From Laspinema sp963821735 (lineage in GTDB: Bacteria > Cyanobacteriota > Cyanobacteriia > Cyanobacteriales > Laspinemataceae): 64,000 nt of DNA. Below, one piece after another: positions 27,688 to 37,393 of the stretch; positions within the stretch are counted from its first letter, which is position 1, and each line of letters starts with the position of its first letter. Both the position numbers and the translations under genes were made by a program. The stretch is taken from positions 1 through 64,000 of the forward strand of contig CAWGFK010000011.1 in the NCBI GenBank assembly GCA_963821735.1, given 5' to 3'. A model generated the notes under the pieces. It ran no database searches and had not been told where the DNA came from. It saw only the letters and a program-made list of their open reading frames with translations.

Positions 27688-30600
27688 ATGACTAAAAAGA
27701 AGTTCACTTTCTACAACCGAGTTATTAATAAAGGCCAAATTAAAAGCCTAATTTCCCGAACTTTTGTGCAGCATGGGACAGCCCGGAGTGCACAAATTGC
27801 CGATCGCCTCAAAGACCTGGGATTTCGCTATGCCACAAAAGCCGGGGTCTCCATTAGTGTGGATGACTTGATGATTCCGCCCTCGAAGCGCGAGTTATTG
27901 GTAGGGGCGGAACGGGAAATTACCTTAACTGAAAGCCGCTATGCCCGAGGAGAAATCACCGAAGTCGAGCGTTTCCAGAAAGTTATTGATACTTGGAATA
28001 GTACCAGTGAATCCCTCAAGGATGAAGTGGTGCGTCACTTCAAAGAAACCGACCCCCTGAACTCCGTCTATATGATGGCCTTCTCTGGGGCGCGGGGGAA
28101 CGTCTCTCAGGTGCGGCAGTTGGTGGGGATGCGGGGGTTGATGGCAAATCCCCAGGGGGAAATTATTGACTTACCCATTAAAACCAATTTCCGCGAAGGT
28201 CTGACCGTTACCGAATATATCATCTCCTCCTACGGGGCGCGCAAAGGCTTAGTCGATACGGCGCTACGGACGGCAGATTCCGGCTATCTGACTCGTCGTC
28301 TGGTGGATGTCTCCCAAGATGTGATTGTCCGGGAAGTGGACTGCGGCACGACTCGCGGGATTCCGATGGAGTCGATGAAAGATGAGGACCGGATTCTGAT
28401 TCCTTTGAGCGATCGCCTGTTTGGTCGAGTCGCCGCAGAAGACGTGATTTCCCCCAAAACCGGCGAAGTGATTGCCGCGCGCAATCAGCCAATGGATGAT
28501 GATATCTCCGAAAACATCATGAAACATGGGGTGGAACGAGTGATGGTGCGATCGCCCCTCACCTGTGAAGCCTCCCGGAGTGTCTGTCAGCTTTGCTATG
28601 GCTGGAGTCTAGCTCATGGCAAACTCGTAGACATGGGCGAAGCGGTCGGGATTATCGCCGCCCAATCCATTGGGGAACCCGGTACCCAGCTCACCATGCG
28701 GACCTTCCACACCGGGGGGGTCTTCACTGCTGAAGTTGCCCGGACTGTAACCGCCACCTTCTCCGGCACCGTCCATTATTCCCCAACCATGCGGGCGCGG
28801 GCATTCCGGACTCGTCATGGGGAAGATGCCTTCGTGGTGGAAAATGCCAAATCAGAAATTACCCTGCAAGCTGAGGGCCGCAAGGAAGTCTTTGATGTCT
28901 TCCAAGGTACGGTCGCTCCTAGTTCCCGATGGCGCTGTAGTGGAACGGTTGACCCTGTTGGCCGAAGTCCCCCTACCTGGACGCACTCGCCGAACCACGG
29001 AGAAAGCCACCAAAGACGTGGCCACCGACTTAGCTGGGGAAGTCGTCTTTGCCGATTTGATGCCCGAAGAGAAGAAGGACCGCCAAGGCAATGCCACCCG
29101 CACGGCCACCCGGGGGGGTCTAGTCTGGATTTTGTCCGGGGAGGTCTATAACCTACCCCCAGGGGCTGAACCTGTGGTTAAGAACGGCGATCGCATCCAA
29201 CCCGGTGGCGTCCTTGCCGAAACCAAGCTCGTCACGGACAATGGCGGGATAGTCCGTCTGCCGGAAGAAATGGAAAACCGCCCCTCTTCCATGCCTCGGG
29301 AAGTCGAGATTATCACCGCGTCGGTGACTCTGGACCGCGCCACCGTCTATGCCACCTCCACCGGAGGTCGCGACCATTACACCATTGAAACCGTTGGCAA
29401 ACAGTTATTCTCCCTGAAAGCTACCCCGGGAACCAAGGTGTTGAATCATCAAGTGGTGGCTGAATTAATTGATGAAACCTACCGCACCCACAGCGGGGGG
29501 ATTATCAAATATGCCGGAGTGGAAGTCCAGAAACGAGGCAAAGCCAAACAAGGCTATGAAGTCGTCAAAGGCGGCACCTTGCTGTGGATTCCCGAAGAAT
29601 GCCACGAAATCAACAAGGATATTTCCTTGTTGCTGGTGGAAGACGGCCAATTTGTGGAAGCGGCGACGGAAATCGTTAAAGACATCAAATGCGCCAGCAG
29701 TGGGGTGGTAGAAGTCACCCAGAAAAATGACATTCTCCGGGAAGTGACCATCAAGCCCGGGGAGTTGATTATGATTGAGGACCCCGAGGAAGTGGCGATC
29801 GCCAATGGCAGTCTCGTCAATCCCGGTCAAGAGATTATCCCCGGAGTCGTCGCCCAGGAATTGCGCTATGTCGAAATCCTGGAAACTCCCGAAGGTCCGG
29901 CCTTGTTGCTGCGTCCTGCGGTGGAATATCCCGTATTGGATGAGCCCGCCATTCCCTCTCAGGAATCCCTGAACAATGGGGAAGAGGCCATGATTCAACT
30001 GCGCGCCGTCCAGCGCTTGCCCTATAAAGATGGGGAACGGGTCAAATCCGTAGAAGGGTTGGAATTGCTGCGGACCCAGTTAGTCCTGGAAATTGATAAA
30101 GATGCACCTGGATTAGCCGCAGACATCGAATTAGTGCCCGTCGAGGAAGAAGAACTGCTCTCCTCCGAGGAGTTAGACCCCTCGAAAGGTGCGCCCATGC
30201 GCTTACAGTTGGTGATCCTCGAATCCTTAGTGATTCGCCGGGATGTCGTGGCAGATACCACCCAAGGCAGTACCCAAACTCGCCTGTTGGTGAAAGATGG
30301 AGACCGGATTCCCCCTGGGGCCGTCGTTGCCCGCACGGAAATTCTCGGCAAAGAAGCGGGTGAAATTCGCGGGATTCGCGAAGGGGCAGAAGCCATTCGC
30401 CGGGTGCTGGTGGTCCGGGATGATGATGTGATGACCGTGGATACGGCGGAAGAACCCACCGTCAAGGTGGGGGATTTTGTGGTGGAAAACACCGAAGTCG
30501 CCCCCGGGTTGCGGATACCGGATTCAGGTCAGGTCGTCGAAGTGACTGCCCTGGAGCCTTCCGATGACTCCGCCTTGTCCCAGGGGAATTACCGCATGAA

Positions 30601-31762
30601 GTTGCGACTGGCGCGTCCTTACCGGGTGTCCCCAGGGGCCGTGCTTCATGTGGATGATGGCTCCTTGGTGCAGCGGGGGGATAACCTGGTGCTGCTGGTG
30701 TTTGAGCGCACCAAGACTGGGGATATTATTCAAGGGTTGCCTCGGATTGAGGAATTGCTGGAGGCCCGTAAGCCGAAAGAGGGTTGCATTTTGGCCGCGT
30801 TGCCCGGGGTGGCCCAGGTGGTTTATGGGGATGATGATACGGTCATTTTGAAGGTGGTGGAAGAGGACGGGGCGGTTACGGATTATGAGCTTGGCCCTGG
30901 TCAGACCCTGCTGGTGAGTGATGGTCAACGGGTAAAAGCCGGGGAACCGCTCACCGATGGACCGAGCAATCCTCATGAGATTTTGGAGATTTTCTTCAAT
31001 CTGCCCGGGGAACGGAATTATGAGCATACGCTGTTGAGTTTCCAGCAGGTGCAAACGTTCTTAGTGAGTGAGGTACAGTCTGTATATCTGTCCCAAGGGA
31101 TTGATATTAGTGATAAGCACATTGAAGTGATTGTGCGTCAGATGACGAACAAGGTGCGAATCGATGATGGCGGAGATACAACCATGTTGCCTGGGGAGTT
31201 GATTGAACTACAACAGGTGGAACGGGTGAATGAGGCGATGTCGATTACCGGCGGTGCGCCTGCGAAATATACTCCGCTGTTGTTGGGGATTACTAAGGCG
31301 TCGTTGAATACGGACAGCTTTATTTCGGCGGCTTCTTTCCAGGAGACGACTCGGGTGCTGACTGAAGCGGCGATCGAGGGTAAGTCTGACTGGTTGCGCG
31401 GCTTGAAGGAGAATGTGATTATCGGACGTCTGATTCCTGCCGGGACTGGGTTTAATGCTTATGAGGATATGATGCTGCTTCCGGATGATAGCGCTTATGA
31501 TGGGGTGCTAGAGGAGGAAGAGGAGGAGTTTCCTGATGTGGTCCTGGATGACCATACCGCCCGGGCTTACCGGAATACGGGGATGGAGTTAGAGGAGGAG
31601 ATTTTGACTCCTGATGATGAAGAGACGGACGATGAGTTTGCTCTCCCGGATTTGGGGGTGAAGGCAAGCAAAGATGTGCGATCGATTTCTATCCTTGAGG
31701 AAGATTTCGAGGATGATGACGATTTTGATGATGATGATGACATTGATGATGATTTTGAGTAG
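27688..31762 (+). CDS. rpoC2: RNA polymerase beta' subunit (C-terminal part), one-base frameshift
   Basis: The first frame (27688-29151) starts MTKKKFTFYNRVINKGQIK and contains the trigger-loop region (MMAFSGARGNVSQVRQLVGM, GEAVGIIAAQSIGEPGTQLT). The second (from about 28907) carries the large cyanobacteria-specific insertion with sandwich-barrel hybrid repeats and the C-terminal conserved part (VIVRQMTNKVRIDDGGDT, ISAASFQETTRVLTEAA). One extra base near 28907 shifts the frame; repair gives VFQGRSLLVPDGAVVERLT. The total is about 1358 residues, normal for the group. The tail is strongly acidic with Asp runs. The frameshift in an essential gene points to a sequencing error. Confidence 0.97.
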
Positions 31763-31814
31763 GGGAGACTTCTCCCCCCTTTCCTAAGAGGCGAGGGGGG
31801 GACCGGAGGTTTTG

Positions 31815-31863
31815 ACCCCCCTGGAAAGGCGATTCTCGAATCGTCCCTACAGGGGGGTTTTTT
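31815..31863 (+). terminator. Terminator of the rpo operon
   Basis: ACCCCCCT at 31815-31822 pairs with AGGGGGGT at 31851-31858, followed by T6. The inner loop contains a second stem, CGATTC/GAATCG. The loop is itself a GTAGGGA-type repeat read on the minus strand (31828-31850). Confidence 0.75.
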
Positions 31864-31907
31864 CAGGTCAAGGGAGAACCGCGATTTCGGGCGATTATCG
31901 CCTCTAC
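31828..31907 (-). repeat. Two GTAGRGRCGAT-type palindromic repeats
   Basis: On the minus strand, GTAGGGACGATTCGAGAATC (31831-31850) and GTAGAGGCGATAATCGC (31891-31907) are members of the GTAGGGG family. Both are preceded by the run CCCCCCT. Confidence 0.7.
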
Positions 31908-32013
31908 AGGGGGGTTTGATTGAAGAAGCGAAATCTAGTCTTGCTGCCTTGAAAATAGGAGCAAGATGCTCCGACGGACAAGAATGATAAATGGTCAGTG
32001 CGGACAGTTTAGG

Positions 32014-32042
32014 CAAAAAAATCACCGCATTGCCGGTGATTT
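32014..32042 (-). terminator. Intrinsic terminator of the 32050-32277 gene
   Basis: On the minus strand, AAATCACCG, loop GCAATG and CGGTGATTT form a 9-pair stem followed directly by a T run (32015-32020). It lies just after the stop of the small minus-strand gene. Confidence 0.85.
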
Positions 32043-32049
32043 CAGCATT

Positions 32050-32277
32050 TTATAGACGGTAATAATCCCTTAATTCTTCAGAAAGGAGCGATTTGTCATG
32101 GAGAATTTTGGCGATCGCTCTCCTGACGTCTTCTTGCCAGTTTTCCTGTTGCTTGAGAGCCTTAAGAACCGAAGGCTCGATCCGGATTGAAAGTTTAGAA
32201 ACAAGCGGCTCAGGGCGATCGGTGGTGTAGTGATATTGACTTAATTCAGGGTTTCCGCCCGGTCTGCCTGACCCCAT
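32050..32277 (-). CDS. Small conserved protein, antitoxin-like
   Basis: A 75-residue basic protein starting MGSGRPGGNPELSQYHYTTD. The middle (LVSKLSIRIEPSVLKALKQQ) has a strand followed by helices, as in ribbon-helix-helix or CopG-like DNA-binding antitoxins, and WQEDVRRAIAKIL forms a second helix. ATG 32277 has GAGG nine bases upstream, and a strong terminator follows. Proteins with the RPGGNPEL opening are common in cyanobacteria near mobile and toxin-antitoxin genes. No toxin partner is next to it: the neighbour is a divergent WYL fragment. The antitoxin-like role is inferred. Confidence 0.65.
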   Translation of the reverse strand: MGSGRPGGNPELSQYHYTTDRPEPLVSKLSIRIEPSVLKALKQQENWQEDVRRAIAKILHDKSLLSEELRDYYRL

Positions 32278-32358
32278 ATTCTAAACCTCATGATATAAAC
32301 GGCTTGATTATACCATGACGGAGGTGCAAAATATTGGTGAGGAAGCTGGCAGGTATGG

Positions 32359-32571
32359 ATGCGTTACTTTGCCGCCAGTCGCCAACAAGTCTCGGAACGA
32401 GTGGTTGATCCATATATCCTAGATTTGTATCGCGGCACGAATACTTATTTGATAGGGTTTTGTCATTTGCGAGAGGAAATCCGGTCTTTTCGGGTCGATC
32501 GCATTCAGGAGTTAAAGCTAGTATTGGAGGAAACCTTGGAAAAGGGCGTTCCCAGAGGGGAGTTGCTGTAA
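32359..32571 (+). pseudogene. WYL-domain protein fragment
   Basis: A 70-residue frame reading MRYFAASRQQVSERVVDPYI, then LVGYCHLR-like sequence (YLIGFCHLREEIRSFRVDRI). This is the C-terminal half of a WYL domain, the ligand-binding part of bacterial transcription regulators. Full proteins have an N-terminal helix-turn-helix and several more strands, which are missing: an in-frame stop precedes the fragment at about 32338. It is therefore a truncated relic unless it works as a free-standing mini domain. Confidence 0.65.
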
Positions 32572-32600
32572 ACTAGGGAGGTAGTCTCTCCTCCTGTCAT

Positions 32601-34354
32601 ATGGTTTGGCAACGGGGTACGAAAATTTTTGGAAACCGCTACACTATTCAAAAGAAGCTCAAACGGGCGGTTTTGGCATCACCTACTTGGTCAAAGACCG
32701 TCAGGGTCAACAGTGGGTGCTGAAAACCCTGAACGATAAGGTGATGACCGACCCGGAGAAGATCCCCTATCGGGATAAGTTTATGCGGGACTTTGACCGG
32801 GAAACCGCTAAAATCGCCATTTGTCGCCATCGCCATATTGTCAAGGTGGAGAATCACTTCTCCCATGAAGGGCAGCCTTGTATGGTCATGGAATATATTC
32901 AGGGGCAGGATTTAAAAGACCTGGTGGTGCACCGGGGGGCCTTGTCTGAGGCTGTGGCGTTGCGCTATATCCGGCAGGTGGGGGAAGCGTTGAGCATCCT
33001 GCATGATAAGGGTTTGCTCCATCGGGATATTAAGCCCGATAACATTATGGTCCGGTTGCCTGCGGATGAGGCGGTGCTCATTGATTTTGGCATTGCGCGG
33101 GAGTTTATCCCCGATTTGACCCAAACCCACACCTCTACCCTTACGCACCATTATGCGCCGGTTGAGCAGTACGACGAACGGGAACACCGGGGGGAATTTA
33201 CCGATGTGTATGCCTTGGCGGCGACCCTGTACTATCTGCTCACGGGGACTGCACCGCCGATTTCCTGGATGCGGGTGTTGCGCGAGAGCCTGAATATTCC
33301 CAGCCATTGGTCCCCAGACCTACAAAACGCGATTAAGCAGGGGATGGCAGTGAAGCCAGAAGACCGCCCCCAAACCGTTGCGGATTGGTTGGCACTGTTG
33401 CCTAATAGTGGAGGGGGTTTACCATCCTTTAGTTTTGAAACCGTGCGGGTCAACCGTCAGGGGAAAATTATTCAGAAAATCCCGGGTCAGGCGCGGTTTT
33501 ATCCCCAGGACTTGGGTCAGGGGGTGCGGTTGGACATGGTGCAAATCCCCGGTGGAACATTTTGGATGGGGACAGAGGAGGCGGAAATTGAGCGCCTGTG
33601 TAAAAAGTATGATGAGTGAATGGTTTAGGCGGGAAAGTCCTCAGCATTCTGTGCAGGTTTCCCCCTTTTTCCTGGGAAAAACCCCCGTCACCCAAGACCA
33701 ATGGCGCACTGTGGTGACGCAAGTGGGGACAATCGTCCGAGATCTGGACCCCGACCCCTCTAACTTCAAAGGCGGGAATCGTCCCGTTGAACAGGTATCT
33801 TGGTATGATGCAGTGGAGTGGTGCGCTCGACTGAGCAAGCTGACGGGCAAGGAATATCGCCTCCCCAGCGAAGCAGAATGGGAATATGCTTGCCGTGCGG
33901 GACGACGACCCCCTTTGCCTTTGGGGAAGCTATCACGACCGACCTGGCCAATTATGATGGGAACTACACCGTTGCTGAGGAAGCTAAGGGGCAATATCGA
34001 GAAGAAACCACCCCAGTGGCGAGCTTTCCCCCCAATGGCTTTGGGTTGTATGATTTACATGGTAATGTTTGGGAATGGTGTTTCGACCCCTTCCATGAGA
34101 ATTATCAGGGTGCGCCTAGGGATGGTAGCGTATGGGATGAGACGATAAAAGAGAATGAGAATCGTTATCAAAATCCTTCGGCAAATCTGAAGGTTTTGTT
34201 AGAAGAAAGCGATAAAAGCTATGTGCTGCGAGGCGGTTCTTGGGGCCGCGACCCGATTTACTGCCGTTCGGCCTTCCGCGTCGACTACGCGCGCGTACAG
34301 CTTCGACTACGCCTGGGGTTTCGGGTCTGTCTCGTTGGCGCAGGACTCTTATAG
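32601..34354 (+). CDS. Ser/Thr kinase fused to FGE-sulfatase-like domain, three frame changes
   Basis: The start is ATG 32601 (MVWQRGTKIFGNRYTIQKKL). A missing G near 32665 shifts into the frame with GGFGITYLVKDRQGQQWVLK. Kinase motifs are complete: VLKTL Lys, HRDIKPDNI, DFG (LIDFGIA) and APVEQYD, with the domain covering residues 1-280. A second shift near 33615 and a third near 33900 lead into the FGE-like domain (RPVEQVSWYDAVEWCARLS, YRLPSEAEWEYACRAG, GNVWEW, VLRGGSWGRD, GFRVCLV). Such fusions are frequent in filamentous cyanobacteria and are thought to sense or modify unknown targets. Repaired, it has about 584 residues. The active kinase residues distinguish it from the relics at 1-2.5 kb. 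Confidence 0.88.
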
Positions 34355-34651
34355 CCCTTTACCCTTTAGCACTCTTGCACTCTGCTCTTTTTCCCCTTTA
34401 CCCTCTTAAAAGCGATCGCAGGGAGCTTTTTTTTATTTTTTTTGATGAAAGAACTACCGATTATCCAGAAAACCTACGACTTGATTCAGTGGTATGTCCC
34501 CATTTTGAACCGATTGCCCAAAACACATAAATTTTTTAGGATGGGGTTAAGAAACCGGATTTCTCGGAGGGAGGAGATTGGGTAGGAGAGATGCAAGAAA
34601 CCCTGTTTCTAGGGATTAGGCGAGATTCCATCTGGAATAAACAGGGATAGT
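34355..34651. other. Intergenic region with AGAAACC palindromes and a T-rich run
   Basis: The spacer holds a GGGAGC-T8 stretch near 34420-34440 that may end transcription of the kinase gene, and two members of the AGAAACC(N)GTTTCT palindrome family at 34550-34564 and 34596-34610. No gene is seen. Confidence 0.6.
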
Positions 34652-35035
34652 TTAGCTTAACTCGGATTCCATAAAATCTATAAACTGTAAGATATTTCGG
34701 GATTGCCCAGGTTTTACGTTGATTTCTGAACCGATATGAACATGATGCGGGAAATTGGGTAAATCAGGAAAATGCTTGACACTATCCCATCGTTTTTTAA
34801 GGACTTGTTTTGATGAATCCATCCATTGATAACGATAATCTAAGGTTAAAATTTGATTATTTTCAATGGTGAAGGCTTCAGCAACTTCTAAAAAATCCGT
34901 GTTAATCAGAGTCAGACGAACCCGAAAGTAGCCACGATTGAGTAAAACTTTCTCATCAATAATCTCAATTTCATTAATAATTGGGCTGGCAGAGAGTTTT
35001 TTCTTGATGGCGATGATATACTGCTCTAATTCCAT
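34652..35035 (-). CDS. TumE-like toxin (DUF6516 family)
   Basis: A 127-residue protein. The layout fits the TumE/DUF6516 toxin family: an N-terminal helix, LLNRGYFRVRLTLIN, then FLEVAEAFTIEN, LDYRYQWMD, LKKRWDSVKH, FPHHVHIG and a C-terminal helix. The conserved RWD and HHxH positions are present. ATG 35035 lies a few bases after the stop of an upstream small gene (35041-35316), the usual antitoxin-then-toxin order. It would be cytosolic, and its cellular target is not known to me. Confidence 0.75.
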   Translation of the reverse strand: MELEQYIIAIKKKLSASPIINEIEIIDEKVLLNRGYFRVRLTLINTDFLEVAEAFTIENNQILTLDYRYQWMDSSKQVLKKRWDSVKHFPDLPNFPHHVHIGSEINVKPGQSRNILQFIDFMESELS

Positions 35036-35040
35036 CAGTT

Positions 35041-35316
35041 TTAAGATGCTGTAATTTTTGCGTTGGCAAGCATTTCATGATAAGTATTCCACTCAAAAAA
35101 ATCCATAGAATCTCCTAGCTCTCCTGCTTGAAAACGCCGATAAAACTCCTCAGATTGCATTTGATATTTTTGCTCAAAATATTGGAGTTTCTGTTCTATT
35201 TTGGCGATTTCTTGGGTGATGGAATGTTTACTGATTTCCTGTTGTAGATATTCCTGCTCTTCATCAGATAATGAAAGAATGACTTGCACTAAGGATTGGA
35301 CTAATTTTTGATTCAT
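35041..35316 (-). CDS. Putative antitoxin partner of the TumE-like toxin
   Basis: A 91-residue protein starting at ATG 35316 (MNQKLVQSLVQVILSLSDEE), with AGAGG upstream. The frame is open further to 35457, but that extension overlaps a PIN-toxin relic and has no ribosome site. The protein is helical, with a coiled-coil-like middle (QEIAKIEQKLQYFEQKYQM) and an acidic tail (FQAGELGDSMDFFEW). That tail resembles small cyanobacterial antitoxins. It is five bases from the toxin start. The assignment rests on size, position and partner. Confidence 0.65.
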   Translation of the reverse strand: MNQKLVQSLVQVILSLSDEEQEYLQQEISKHSITQEIAKIEQKLQYFEQKYQMQSEEFYRRFQAGELGDSMDFFEWNTYHEMLANAKITAS

Positions 35317-35389
35317 CAGAAACCTCTGTTTTCCCAATTGGCTGGGGTTAGGAGAGATGCGAGTTAAGCGTGGGAATGAATGTTTTGGG

Positions 35390-35482
35390 TTAGAGCGAAT
35401 CTGGAATTCGGAGGGGAATTTGTTGATGTTGGTGTTTGCGATAGATGTGGAAGTCACTATCTAACGTGAGGATTTGAGCGTA
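35390..35482 (-). pseudogene. C-terminal relic of a PIN-domain toxin
   Basis: About 30 codons in one frame read YAQILTLDSDFHIYRKHQ and then QQIPLRIPDSL-stop. TLDSDF is the fourth acidic motif of PIN-domain ribonuclease toxins, and the following residues fit a PIN C-terminus. Everything upstream is missing, and the fragment begins right at the end of the antitoxin-like gene at 35492-35755. The toxin has therefore been deleted from its 5' side. Confidence 0.6.
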
Positions 35483-35491
35483 TGGTTTGGG

Positions 35492-35755
35492 TCATTTGCC
35501 AAAGTCTTGAAAGTATTGGGGATTGGTTGAGAAGTCTGGGGGGCCATTCAGGCAGCCAGCTAAATCACTAGCTAGGTCGAAGGCAGAGGGAGACGGGTTT
35601 GGGGCGGGATGGTCCGTGGGGGTTAGGAGTTCTTGGAGTTGCGGGGTGAGATGAGTTGGATCGGTACGGAGGGGAGGAATCAGTTGGAGTAAAAGGTTCA
35701 CCAATGAATCAGGGGCCAGAAGAATTTCTTGAATGAGTTGTTCGCGGGGGGTCAT
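35492..35755 (-). CDS. Small antitoxin-like protein of a former PIN module
   Basis: An 87-residue protein from ATG 35755: MTPREQLIQEILLAPDSLVN, Pro-rich middle, ending GPPDFSTNPQYFQDFGK. The opening REQLIQE...P is common in small cyanobacterial proteins encoded just before toxin genes. The open frame extends to 35878, but the upstream part lacks a ribosome site. The adjoining PIN relic at 35390-35482 is its likely lost partner, so this would be an orphan antitoxin. Confidence 0.55.
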   Translation of the reverse strand: MTPREQLIQEILLAPDSLVNLLLQLIPPLRTDPTHLTPQLQELLTPTDHPAPNPSPSAFDLASDLAGCLNGPPDFSTNPQYFQDFGK

Positions 35756-35925
35756 GGTTGGTGGAGGGGGGTAAGGTTTTGTTTTTATTGTAGCGGTGGG
35801 TGAGTGGGCGTTTGGAAAATCTACCAATTCCTTGGGGTCATTCCCACGGCTCACCAATTCACGGCTTTGACAAATCATTTGTTGTAAATTAACATGAAAT
35901 TTAATGATTTAGTGTAGATTCTGCC

Positions 35926-36216
35926 ATGACAGTCAATCTTCGGCATATCCATCCTCTCTCAGAGTTTCAGCGTGGGGCCAAGGCATTTTTAACGACACTC
36001 AAGGAAACAGGCGCACCGATGGTGTTAACCGTCAACGGGAAAGCGGCGGTTGTGGTGCAGGATGCGGAAAGCTATCAAAATTTGCTCGATCGCGTGGCAC
36101 TTTTGGAGTCTATGGCAGGGATTCGGAAGAGTGTAGCGGAGTTTGAACAGGGGCAAGGGATGCCACTCGATGAGGCGTTTACTCAGTTGCGATCGAAGCA
36201 TGAGCTACCGGATTGA
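35926..36216 (+). CDS. Phd/YefM family antitoxin
   Basis: A 96-residue antitoxin: HIHPLSEFQRGAKAFLTTLK followed by MVLTVNGKAAVVVQDAESYQ, the Phd/YefM strand-helix pattern, then a helical and disordered toxin-binding tail. It would bind its own promoter and neutralise the downstream toxin. Its end overlaps the start of a ParE/RelE-like gene (ATG 36200), the normal arrangement. ATG 35926 is used. Confidence 0.85.
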   Translation: MTVNLRHIHPLSEFQRGAKAFLTTLKETGAPMVLTVNGKAAVVVQDAESYQNLLDRVALLESMAGIRKSVAEFEQGQGMPLDEAFTQLRSKHELPD

Positions 36217-36302
36217 GATTTCTCCAACAGCGATCGCAGATGTTGAGGCAATTTTTTTATGGCTCAAAGCGTATTCGGCTGATCGGGCTTACCGATGGGT
36301 GA
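36200..36302 (+). pseudogene. Truncated ParE/RelE-like toxin
   Basis: From ATG 36200 the frame reads MSYRIEISPTAIADVEAIFL then WLKAYSADRAYRWV, the N-terminal helices of a ParE/RelE toxin. After residue 34 the sequence changes to unrelated residues up to a stop at 36484, with none of the expected strands or catalytic residues. The breakpoint is about 36302. The toxin is thus inactivated while the antitoxin remains intact. Confidence 0.7.
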
Positions 36303-36422
36303 GGTTTTGTATTTTGAGATGCTATAGAGGTTTTGCCTTTTTAGCCGTCCCCCTTTTTTTGCCATTGGCACGGGCCGCCCGCCGCTTCGCCACGGTAGAT
36401 TTTTGCCCCCCTTTGCTGTGGC

Positions 36423-36782
36423 TTAGTTCAGCCATCCGAAGATTTTGTGCCAAAAATTCCTTGAATCAAGCCGGCGAATACTAAAATCAGCATCGAGACT
36501 TTCCCAATGAATGCTCAAACCATCAGCCCCCAACCACACATCTTCAACTCACTAGGGCGAAGCATCCCCCAATCTCTCTGAACTAGATGGGGAGGAAAGG
36601 CAAAAATCGCCCCATTTTTAAGCTGAATTTCGATTAACTTGCGTTCGAAATTATATTGAATGTTCAGGAAAAGGCTGCTTCAACGAGGTCAGTCGCTTTG
36701 GCTTAGCTTGGGCAATTTCTGCATCTAAAGCCGCATCATCACTAAAATCAAAACTCCACCGTTGTTCCCACTGTTTAGTCAT
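36423..36782 (-). pseudogene. Decayed DUF2442-like protein
   Basis: Starting at ATG 36782, pieces in several frames read MTKQWEQRWSFDFSDDAALD, then LIEIQLKNGAIFAFPPHL, then VWLGADGLSIHWESLDADFS. The order and spacing match DUF2442, with at least four frame changes or stops. Its start overlaps the stop of the DUF4160-like gene, the arrangement in which these two families are usually found together. The pair is often linked to toxin-antitoxin-like loci; no biochemical function is known to me. Confidence 0.65.
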
Positions 36783-37049
36783 GGATTTCCTGCCATCTCC
36801 TTAAAAACTCCTCTTGATGCTCTGCAACCAGCTTGAGAGCGGCGATCGCCCTTCTACTGACGAGAAATTTGAGCTGGTTTGGCAATCAGCCTCAAGGTCT
36901 TTGGAACTCATCACCAATGGCGATTTTTATGTTAGGTCGATCCCGTTGACGTTTACGACCCGCAAAGACATGGACATGGGCTGGCTCATGGTCATTAAAA
37001 TAAATGTAGATGTGAGATTTTGGGTTTGGTCGGTAAAAATCTTCGGCAT
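36775..37049 (-). pseudogene. Decayed DUF4160-like protein
   Basis: A start MPKIF at 37049, then in another frame HIYIYFNDHEPAHVHVFAG, the DUF4160 hallmark (H-P/A-x-H-V-H), then KLVAEHQEEFLRRWQEIHD ending at 36775. Two or three frame changes interrupt it. It is paired with the DUF2442-like gene by a short overlap. Confidence 0.65.
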
Positions 37050-37259
37050 TGGTAAAATTTAGTCATAATGTAATGGTCTAGCTACAGTGATTGGTCCTCA
37101 GTTACTATCTGGGGCATTTTATGATCCTCGAAGCCTTGACACTAAGGCTTTTACAGTCTCAAAGCACCGCTCTCCATAGAGGTGTCGATGCCGTTGATGC
37201 TTCCCATATTCCTATAATAATAACCCATCGATTGGGTTTTGGGCAAAAGAGTTTAGAGA

Positions 37260-37385
37260 TTAGGGTTCTGCATTTTCCTCCACTCCCGGCGACGAGAACC
37301 AATTGATAATACTTGTGCGGATATCTTGGCCAAAAATCGTCACAATAATCGTCACAATAATCGCCAGAATCGCTACATAGAGCAT
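37260..37385 (-). CDS. Possible 41-residue single-pass membrane peptide
   Basis: ATG 37385 begins MLYVAILAIIVTIIVTIFGQ, a strongly hydrophobic segment, followed by DIRTSIINWFSSPGVEENA and a stop. It starts nine bases after the end of the kinase gene on the same strand, so it would be translationally linked. No family is recognised, and it could be a chance frame, although an upstream in-frame stop marks it as separate from the kinase. Confidence 0.35.
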   Translation of the reverse strand: MLYVAILAIIVTIIVTIFGQDIRTSIINWFSSPGVEENAEP

Positions 37386-37393
37386 ATAGAGAT

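Noticed and set aside
25506..31762. Inteins or introns splitting rpoC1 and rpoC2
   Set aside because: The overlapping frames join after removing one base each, with no inserted sequence at the junctions.
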